NCBI GenBank assembly: GCA_016705245.1
Contig: JADIYM010000005.1
Span: forward strand, 62,001-126,000
Length of the DNA stretch: 64,000 nucleotides
Source of the DNA: Blastocatellia bacterium
GTDB lineage: Bacteria; Acidobacteriota; Blastocatellia; UBA7656; JADIYM01
Direction: 5' to 3'
Positions 57,767 to 64,000 of the stretch are shown here, piece after piece. The notes under the pieces were generated by a model. The model saw only the letters and a list, made by a program, of their open reading frames with translations, was not told where the DNA came from and searched no databases. Position 1 is the first letter of the stretch. The number at the start of each line of letters is the position of its first letter. The translations under genes and the position numbers were made by a program.

Positions 57767-58934
57767 TCGCCCGCATCGTCTCGACGTCCTTGTCTCCACG
57801 CCCGGAGAGGTTCGCGAGCAGGATCTGATCGGGGCGCATCGAGGGCGCCCGGCGGATGACTTCGGCGATGGCGTGGGCGCTTTCGAGGGCAGGGATGATG
57901 CCCTCCATCCGGGCGAGCAGGCGGAATGCCCCGAGCGCTTCGTCGTCCGAGCACGCGAGGTATTCGACGCGCCCCTCGTCGTGCAGGAACGCGTGCTCCG
58001 GCCCGATCGCGCAGTAATCGAGCCCCGCTGAGACCGAATGCGTCAGCGCGATCTGACCGTCGGCGTCCTGCAACACGTAGCTGTACGTCCCCTGCACCAC
58101 GCCCGGCCGTCCGCCGCGGAACCGCGCCGCGTGTTCGCCCAGCGCTCCGCCCGTTCCCCCCGCCTCGACGCCGATCATCGCGACGGCTTCGTCGTCGAGA
58201 AACGCGTGAAACAGGCCGATCGCGTTCGATCCGCCGCCGACGCACGCCACGAGCGCGTCCGGGAGCACGCCCTCCCGCTCGAGCATCTGCCCGCGCGCCT
58301 CTCGGCCGATGACCGCCTGGAAGTCGCGGACCATCGTCGGGTACGGATGCGGGCCGAGCGCCGAGCCGAGCAGGTAATACGTCGAGTCGACGTTCGTCAC
58401 CCAGTCGCGCATTGCTTCGTTGATTGCATCCTTGAGCGTGCGGCTGCCGGCGTCGACGCCGACGACTTCGGCGCCGAGCAGTTCCATGCGGTAGACGTTG
58501 AGCGCCTGGCGCCGCATGTCCTCCGTTCCCATGTAGACGCGGCATTCGATGCCGAACATCGCGGCCGCCGTCGCAGTCGCGACGCCGTGCTGGCCGGCTC
58601 CGGTCTCTGCGATGATGCGCTGCTTGCCCATTCGGCGGGCGACGAGGATCTGGCCGACGGCGTTGTTGATCTTGTGCGCACCGGTGTGGGCGAGGTCCTC
58701 GCGCTTGAGGAAGATCCGCGCGCCGCCGAGGTGGGCGGAGAGGCGCCTGGCCTCGTAGAGCGGCGTCGGGCGGCCGACGAAGTCCGCGAGAAGGCGGTGG
58801 AGCTCGGCGTGGAAGGCCTGGTCGCGGCGGGCCTCGTCGTAGGCGGCTTCGAGCTGCTCGAGCGGGTACATGAGAGTTTCGGGGACGAAGCGTCCGCCGT
58901 AGGGGCCGAATCTGCCGGGAGTCGAGATCGACAA
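57732..58934 (-). CDS. trpB: TrpB, tryptophan synthase beta subunit
   Basis: PLP enzyme that condenses indole and serine to tryptophan. It has 400 residues: FGPYGGRFVPETLMYPLEQL at the N-terminus, the PLP lysine in LKREDLAHTGAHKINNAVGQ near residue 88, ETGAGQHGVATATAAA, CVGGGSNAIG for the PLP phosphate, and HSVSAGLDYCAIGPEHAFL. No trpA, trpF or trpC is adjacent, so the gene is isolated. The normal C-terminus runs to LSGRGDKDVETM; the last ten residues (RRVDRITGFSD region) and the stop come from the repeat element at 57643-57766. Confidence 0.96.
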   Translation of the reverse strand: MSISTPGRFGPYGGRFVPETLMYPLEQLEAAYDEARRDQAFHAELHRLLADFVGRPTPLYEARRLSAHLGGARIFLKREDLAHTGAHKINNAVGQILVARRMGKQRIIAETGAGQHGVATATAAAMFGIECRVYMGTEDMRRQALNVYRMELLGAEVVGVDAGSRTLKDAINEAMRDWVTNVDSTYYLLGSALGPHPYPTMVRDFQAVIGREARGQMLEREGVLPDALVACVGGGSNAIGLFHAFLDDEAVAMIGVEAGGTGGALGEHAARFRGGRPGVVQGTYSYVLQDADGQIALTHSVSAGLDYCAIGPEHAFLHDEGRVEYLACSDDEALGAFRLLARMEGIIPALESAHAIAEVIRRAPSMRPDQILLANLSGRGDKDVETMRARRVDRITGFSD

Positions 58935-59022
58935 GGGAGCACCGTCCTTGGGTCGGGGTGACCGAGGGCGGAATGCTAACCGGGGGGAGAGTGGGCGCGC
59001 CAGAGGGGGATCGGTCCATACG

Positions 59023-59099
59023 CTTTGCGCCTTTGCGCCTTTGCGTGAACTTCTTCAATCGCCTGAAGGGGTTCACGCAAAGGCGCAAAGGCGCAAAGG
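59023..59099. repeat. Family A inverted-repeat element, copy 6
   Basis: Arms ctttgcgcctttgcgccttt... and ...cacgcaaaggcgcaaaggcg around gaacttcttcaatcgcctgaaggggttc. It lies between trpB and the 3' end of the CHAT gene and is read through by the CHAT frame. Confidence 0.9.
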
Positions 59100-59103
59100 A
59101 ACA

Positions 59104-61878
59104 AATCACCCTCGGGACGTACGCGCGCGTCTCCTTCGGACTGCAAACCGCAAGTCCAAGGATCCCCAGCAACCCCGCTGCCCCCCCGAGCGCGACCCCA
59201 AGCGCGCCGAACTTCCCTCCCGCACGCTCGAAGACCACTGGCTGCCGCGCCTCGCCGATGAGCACGAACGGCGCCCAGTATCGCGGCGCCGCCGTAGCCG
59301 GCCGCCGCAACAGATCCAGTTTGGCCCTCCGCAACGCATCCGTCTTCGAAGCGCCGCCCGCCAGGTGCGCGTAGAACGCTTCCATGAACGTCGCCGTCCG
59401 CTCGTCGTTCACGTTCCACAAACTCGCCACGACCGAGCGCGCACCCGCGTGCAGGAACGCCTGCGCCAGTCCCTGCACTCCATCGCCTTCGACCGTCGCA
59501 CCCCGCGCCGTCCGGCATCCCGACAGCACCACAAGCTCCGATCGCATCCGCAGGCGGTAGATCTCGCGCGCCTGCAGGAAGCCGTCCTGGTCCCCGTCCC
59601 GCGCGAGCACGAGCGCCGACCGGTACGGCGCCCGCAGGCTCACGAGCCCGTGCGTCGCGAAGTGCACGACCCGGTACCCGTCGAGACTTCCCGACTTCAT
59701 GACCGACTCTGTGGCTTCGGCTCCCGTCAACACCGACGCGTCGACGACGAGTCCGGCAATTGCCCGTGCCTCGTCGCGTGCCGCCGGCAGCGGCTCGATG
59801 GACAGGTCCTCGTCGTCGTACAGCGCCCGAACCAACTCGGACGTTTCAGTACCGCCAGCCGGACGCTCACTGGATGGGTCTGCGACCACGAGGATCCCGC
59901 GCTCCGCGGGCGGTCCGTCCAGAGATCGCCCCAGCGCGTCGAGTGCCGTGGCCGACGGTGCATACGAAACGCTCGCCCGCTCGATGAGCATAGATTCGCC
60001 GTTCGCGTCATTCAGCGGCAGAGTCTCGAACGGCAGCGCGTGGAGCGCGCCGTCGGCGAGAACCACAACGCGGTCGATCGGGCCGAGTCCTTCAGGGAGC
60101 AGCGGTGCGAGCAGGTCGGCCGAAAGACGCCGGCCGACGACCCTCCACGCGTCGTCATCGCCCATCGCGATGAGATCGACGTAGTTGCGAACGCGGGCTG
60201 CAAGGTCTTTCGCAGTGAGCGGCAGTCGTCGCGCTGCGATTCGGTCCGCCGTGACGACGAAGCTGCAGATTCCATCACGTCCGATCGAATACGCGAGGAT
60301 CGCGGTCCGGGCATCGAGCATCGATCGGGCGCCCGAGGCCGTCACCGACGCCGACGGCGACGGCTCGCCGCGCCCCTCGCGCCGGACCTCCGCCAGTAGA
60401 CTGTCGAACTCTTCCTCGGTCCGGTCGAGCTCCTCGAGCGCCTGCCGGCGCGAATCGGTGCTGCTGCCGGGCTCCTCCGCCGCGCGCTGCAGGTCGGCGA
60501 TGCGCGCCGAGAGAAGGTCGCGCCGTACGGCGAGCTCCGGCGAGAGGTCGCGGTCCTCTTCGAAATGCAGTTCGGCGATCGCCTCGAGCAGGGACCGTGC
60601 CTTCGCCTGTTCGAGCACGCCAAAGGCTGTCTCGACGTCGCGCGCCTCGCCCGAGCGCTCGTGCCGCTCGAGCAGCGCGTCGATCAACGCCGCGTACGAG
60701 GCTCGGCTGCGCTCGTAATACGAGGCGCGACGGGCGCTCGTGGTCATGTGGCCGCGGACGGCTTCGAGTTTATCGACGGCTGACGTGTAGTGCGTGATGG
60801 CCTCGTCGAGCTCGCCCCGCGCGCGGAGCAAGCGTCCGAGCGTCGCCTGGGCGAGCCACAGCTCTCGCGACTCCTCGTGAGCGGTCATGAGCTCGAAGGC
60901 CCGACGCGCATACACGAGCGCCAGGTCCGGATTCCGATCGGCCATCATCGCGGCAAGAACACGCAGACCGTTGGCCTCGGCGAGGGGAGCCTTTCGTGCC
61001 CGCGAGGCGACGATGCTCTGCTGCCGCAATCGCACGGCGCTTTCCACGTCGCCGAGGTCGTAACACGCCGAGCTCAAACCCAGCAGAGCCCATTCGGTCT
61101 GGCCAATCGCCGTGCGATGACCGGCTTCGATGAGCGCGAGGGCTCGCTCGAACAGCGATTTCGCGCGCTCGGGCTGCTCGAGATCGAGAAAGAGGAAGCC
61201 CTCGAGCGTGTAAAGGTGCGTACGGAACTCGTCCTCGTCCGGGCGGCCGATCATCGGTACCATCGACGACTCGTAGGCGTCGAGCGCGAAGCGGTACGCG
61301 CCGAGGTTCGCGTACGACTGGCCGAGGTTGCTGAGCGCCGATGCGAGGTCGCGCGGCTCGCCGTGCGTCCGGAACAATTCGACCGCGCGCGACAGATGCA
61401 GGATGCCTTCGTCGTGGCGTCCCGCCGTTCGGCACGCGATGCCGAGATCCTTGAGCGAGTTCGCTTCGCGAGACAAGTCGCCCATCTCACGGAAGACCCT
61501 CGCCGATTCGTCGAAGTACCCGATTGCGACGCCAGGTCGCTCGAGCGCCCAGTATGCGTTTCCGATCAGGTCGAGCGCGAGGCCCTCGCCGCGCCGATTC
61601 CCGGCCGTACGCGCAAGGCGGAGCATCCGCTCGGCCGACCGAAGGCATCCGGCCGCATCGCCCCGGTGAAAGCCCTCGCTGCCAGACTCGTAGAGCCGAT
61701 CGAGTTGTTCGTCCACGCCCGTCGTCTGAGCCTGCGCGGGTCGGCCCAAGGTCGCGGCGTGAGGAGAAAACAGGACGGACGCGAGACACGCCGCAAGCGC
61801 CAGGCGCCGCGCAAGCCTTCGGACCAGCAAGCCGGCGGGTCGGCCCGGTTGCCCGGCGACCTGGCGATCCGTCGTCAC
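59104..61878 (-). CDS. Exported TPR-CHAT caspase-like protease, stop lost
   Basis: About 920 residues. Start GTG 61878 overlaps the anti-sigma stop (GTGA). A signal segment (LARRLALAACLASVLFSPHA) suggests export. TPR repeats lie at about 55-400 (NAYWALERPGVAIGYFDESA, LSNLGQSYANLGAYRFALDA). A coiled-coil-like stretch follows (AVRRDLLSARIADLQRAAEE), then the CHAT domain with catalytic His in VVHFATHGLVSLRAPYRSAL and Cys in LVVLSGCRTARG, and QAFLHAGARSVVASLWNVND. A hydrophobic C-terminal segment (ALGGAAGLLGILGLAV) may anchor it. No stop follows: the frame crosses the family A element and runs out of frame through trpB to 57757. The 3' end given is provisional. Confidence 0.85.
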
Positions 61879-62612
61879 GATGTTGGGGCGGCGGACGGAC
61901 TGATCGTGAACCGATGGAGGCTCGACTCGCGCCGATCTATGCCCGACACGGCGACGACGCGCCAGAACACCGGGCCGCCGACCGGCAGCCTCTGCCGGAC
62001 GTCGACGGGAAGGTCGACGAACGGCGTCGTCAGGACGGGGCTTTCCCAGATCACCGTCGATTCGGCGTCGAAGAGCATCACGCGATAGTTTTCGGCGGAC
62101 GTCGAACTGGACCATTCGAGACGCGCGGGCGCCGAGGCGAGCACCGCTCGATCCGAGGGAACGGAGTCGATCGTCCACGCGGACGCACTCCGGTCGCGGT
62201 CGTCCGGAATCGCAGCGAGTTGCGAGGACCGCCAGACGATAAAGGACACTCCGAACACACACGCCAGAACGAGGATCATCAACGGAACGGCGCGAGCCGG
62301 ATTTGAGCGCCAGCGCGCCCACGCCGTGAGCCAGCGAAGAGGCGCGGGATCGTCGTCGGCGATGTCGTTCGGCGCCGGCGCGTGCACCGCGGCGTCGATG
62401 ACCTCGCGCAATTCGAGCAATGTCTTCACCTCGACGGCACAGTTCGTGCAGCGCGCAAGGTGGTCGACGATGTTTCCCCGAAGCGCTTCGTCCAGGGGCG
62501 ATTCGCCGGCGCCCGCGAAGGCCGCAAGCGTCGCGGCATCCGGACACGGCCCGGGCGGGCGCTTTGCTGCCGAGCGATAGGCATCCCGCAAATCGTTCTC
62601 ACTCGCGTCCAC
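61875..62612 (-). CDS. Transmembrane zinc-binding anti-sigma factor
   Basis: A 245-residue protein. The N-terminal cytoplasmic part has the zf-HC2 anti-sigma motif HxxxCxxC (DHLARCTNCAVEVKTLLELR). One membrane segment lies near residues 108-127 (AVPLMILVLACVFGVSFIVW), followed by a periplasmic FnIII-like strand domain (APARLEWSSSTSAENYRVML, PVFWRVVAVSGIDRRESS). It overlaps the sigma gene by 14 bp (start GTG 62612) and the CHAT gene by 4 bp. It should hold the ECF sigma factor at the membrane until a signal releases it. Confidence 0.85.
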   Translation of the reverse strand: MDASENDLRDAYRSAAKRPPGPCPDAATLAAFAGAGESPLDEALRGNIVDHLARCTNCAVEVKTLLELREVIDAAVHAPAPNDIADDDPAPLRWLTAWARWRSNPARAVPLMILVLACVFGVSFIVWRSSQLAAIPDDRDRSASAWTIDSVPSDRAVLASAPARLEWSSSTSAENYRVMLFDAESTVIWESPVLTTPFVDLPVDVRQRLPVGGPVFWRVVAVSGIDRRESSLHRFTISPSAAPTS

Positions 62613-63159
62613 TGGTGATCCCTCCCGCTCTGAGCGTGTCGCGGACGTCTGCGAGTCCGCGGTAGACGAGGTTTCTCGCCTTGGACTCCGTCCATCCCAT
62701 CAGTTCGCCGATCTCGTGCGTCGTAAAACCCTCCAGGTGCAATCCGACGGCTCGACGACGGTTTTCCGGAAGGGCGTCGACGGCCGCGGTAATCGCACGC
62801 GCCAGCTCGCTGCGCTCCGCAAGGCGCTCGGGCGACAGCTCGGGCGACGTGGGGAGAATGTGGGGACCGCGATCGTCGTTTTCTTCCGCGCCCTCGTGCC
62901 GGAGTTGTTCCTCTCGGCGCGAGCGGGCGCGGCGGATGGCGTCGATCGTGGTTGTGGCCGCGATGCGATACACGTAAGACGCGAGGTCGCGGATTTCCCT
63001 CTCAGTCTCGATTGCGCGAAGCAGGCGGAGGCTGGCTTCCTGGACGATGTCGTCGACCTGCAGCCCGAGGTCTCTCGGGCACAACTTAGCTACGGCATCG
63101 CCGAGGAACCGGCGATATTCCTCGACGATGCGTGCTTCGTGCGCGGTCCGGAAAGACAT
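62599..63159 (-). CDS. ECF-type RNA polymerase sigma factor
   Basis: A 186-residue sigma-70-family extracytoplasmic-function factor. Region 2 contains LGLQVDDIVQEASLRLLRAI and SYVYRIAATTTIDAIRRARS. Region 4 contains LPENRRRAVGLHLEGFTTHE and LMGWTESKARNLVYRGLADV. Its start codon directly abuts a family C element, so no Shine-Dalgarno sequence is available (upstream reads cctgttcactctcc). First gene of the sigma/anti-sigma/TPR-CHAT operon. Confidence 0.9.
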   Translation of the reverse strand: MSFRTAHEARIVEEYRRFLGDAVAKLCPRDLGLQVDDIVQEASLRLLRAIETEREIRDLASYVYRIAATTTIDAIRRARSRREEQLRHEGAEENDDRGPHILPTSPELSPERLAERSELARAITAAVDALPENRRRAVGLHLEGFTTHEIGELMGWTESKARNLVYRGLADVRDTLRAGGITSGRE

Positions 63160-63286
63160 GGAGAGTGAACAGGATTACAGGATTAGCAGGATTCACAGGA
63201 TTCATGAATGGTAAAGCCACGATACTGTTGCTTCACCCACTTCGATTCTGTCAATCCTGAAAATCCTGTAATCCTGTCAACTCTCT
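63160..63286. repeat. Family C element, copy 3
   Basis: Arms gagtgaacaggattacagg... and ...atcctgtaatcctgtcaactctc with an unrelated core (attcatgaatggtaaagcca...). It fills the whole space from the sigma start codon (63159) to the rhodanese stop (63285-63287) with no bases to spare. Confidence 0.92.
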
Positions 63287-63758
63287 ACTGTGCCTTGAAC
63301 GTTTCGGTCGGCATGCCCGCGGCTTGCCAGCCCTGAATGCCGCCCTTGAGAGCGAAGGCATTCGTGAAACCGAGCTCCTGAAGCCTGCGGACGGCCGCCT
63401 TGCTCGAGCCCTCAGAGCCGCAGGCGCAATACGCCACGATGAGCGTGTCCTTCGCGACGTCCTTCGACCACGCCTCGAGCTTGTCGGACGTCACGTGGAC
63501 CGATCCCTTGACGACCTCGCCTGTGATCGCGCCGCGCACGTCGATGACGATCATCTTCGTGTTTGCCGCCATCTTCGCCTTCACGTCGTCGAGAAGGATG
63601 ACACGCGGTTCGGCTGCGGCGATGTCGGCCGCGGTAGCGGTGTGGGCGTGGGCTGCAGGCATCGGCGCGGCTGCAGGCTGCTGAGCCGAAGCGATTCCGG
63701 CCGACGTGAGCATGACGCCGGCTACGAGCGCGGCACGGAGTGTTCGAAGATCCTTCAT
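63285..63758 (-). CDS. Exported rhodanese-like protein
   Basis: Periplasmic single-domain rhodanese of 157 residues. ATG 63758 is chosen for the signal peptide (MKDLRTLRAALVAGVMLTSA, cleaved after GIASA) with caggaa just upstream; an in-frame start at 63815 would add 19 residues and bury the signal. The domain has MIVIDVRGAITGEVVKGSVH, the active-site loop IVAYCACGSEGSSKAAVRRL with catalytic Cys, and ALKGGIQGWQAAGMP. Typical role: sulfur transfer or binding. The link to the sigma operon downstream is unclear because a repeat separates them. Confidence 0.85.
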   Translation of the reverse strand: MKDLRTLRAALVAGVMLTSAGIASAQQPAAAPMPAAHAHTATAADIAAAEPRVILLDDVKAKMAANTKMIVIDVRGAITGEVVKGSVHVTSDKLEAWSKDVAKDTLIVAYCACGSEGSSKAAVRRLQELGFTNAFALKGGIQGWQAAGMPTETFKAQ

Positions 63759-63799
63759 TTCCTGAATGTCCTTTTCGTTGAGGCTCTCGGTGCGCGTCA

Positions 63800-64000
63800 T
63801 CAGCATTCGACGCACGGGACCGATGGGCTGTGTTTCTGCCGGCGCGGCGAGCGCGACGGCTTCGAAGTCTTTCGCGTCGGCGTGTCGGACACCGTCGTCG
63901 GGCGCGGATCGTCGGCAGCAACGGCAGGAGTCGCCGCCGTCGCGGGTTCTGCCGAAATCGTGCCGGATGCGCTGGCGGGTGCTGGCGCCGCGAGTGGAAC
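63800..64000 (-). CDS. Possible C-terminus of a Pro/Ala-rich protein, cut by window edge
   Basis: An open minus-strand frame from base 64000 to a TGA at 63800-63802 encodes an A/P/T-rich then basic tail (VPLAAPAPASASGTISAEPA ... RQKHSPSVPCVEC). Composition could be a linker-rich C-terminus, but no domain is visible and other frames are also open. Low certainty. Confidence 0.3.
   Translation of the reverse strand, partial: VPLAAPAPASASGTISAEPATAATPAVAADDPRPTTVSDTPTRKTSKPSRSPRRQKHSPSVPCVEC

Noticed and set aside
57757..58934. C-terminal 400 residues of the long CHAT frame as a real domain
   Set aside because: This part is trpB read in the wrong frame; composition is Arg/Pro-rich with no domain.
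13219..59099. Periodic repeats as a possible CRISPR array
   Set aside because: Units are about 8 bp, degenerate and arranged as inverted arms without unique spacers of constant length; no cas genes are present.
1..64000. tRNA, rRNA or tmRNA genes
   Set aside because: No cloverleaf with a GTTC-type T-loop or rRNA-like conserved stretch was noticed; a covariance-model scan (tRNAscan-SE, Infernal) would be decisive.

Overview
The window is GC-rich, densely coded bacterial DNA. It suggests a Gram-negative-type bacterium, most likely an acidobacterium. The grounds are a complete dcw (division and cell wall) cluster with a DNPR-type MurE (meso-diaminopimelate), several secreted FG-GAP, PPC and IPT proteins, an outer-membrane beta-barrel, Tat and Sec signal peptides, and many long intergenic hairpin repeats. 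The phylum assignment is inference from gene style only.

Layout. 1-13.2 kb holds the dcw cluster on the + strand: murE (cut by the window edge), murF, mraY, murD, ftsW, murG, murC, ftsQ, ftsA, ftsZ, closed by a strong terminator. 13.3-26.3 kb holds a methyltransferase/CrtA-like pair, a large secreted FG-GAP/beta-helix protein, two small unknowns, a C39-peptidase/TPR protein split into two frames, and a YVTN-propeller/cytochrome c protein. 26.5-33.9 kb holds htpX, a secreted triple-DUF4394 protein and two tandem paralogous PPC/IPT secreted proteins. The second paralog is broken. Both paralogs are preceded by a sigma-54-type promoter and a conserved structured leader. 33.4-51.2 kb is a zone in which almost every gene carries frame breaks: histidine kinase, LuxR/MalT-type regulator, ParDE pair, PhoD phosphatase, HNH nuclease, McrBC-like system, TetR regulator, and a 4-hydroxybenzoyl-CoA-reductase-like molybdenum enzyme with XdhC. 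51.8-64 kb is mostly intact: a second XdhC-type protein, a membrane sulfatase-fold protein, two alkylation-repair genes, an outer-membrane protein, trpB, and an operon of ECF sigma factor, anti-sigma factor and TPR-CHAT protease, preceded by a rhodanese.

A second layer runs through the whole window. At least six families of inverted-repeat elements sit at gene ends. Four of them (called A-D here) have arms made of degenerate tandem units of about 8-9 bp. Several elements abut or even supply the stop codon of a neighbouring gene, one is read in frame at an N-terminus, and one carries a group II intron relic. These elements, the sigma-54/leader module and the sigma/anti-sigma/TPR-CHAT operon are the most interesting items. 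All element names (A to G) are mine. The frame breaks may be true pseudogenes or indel errors; the sequence alone cannot decide.
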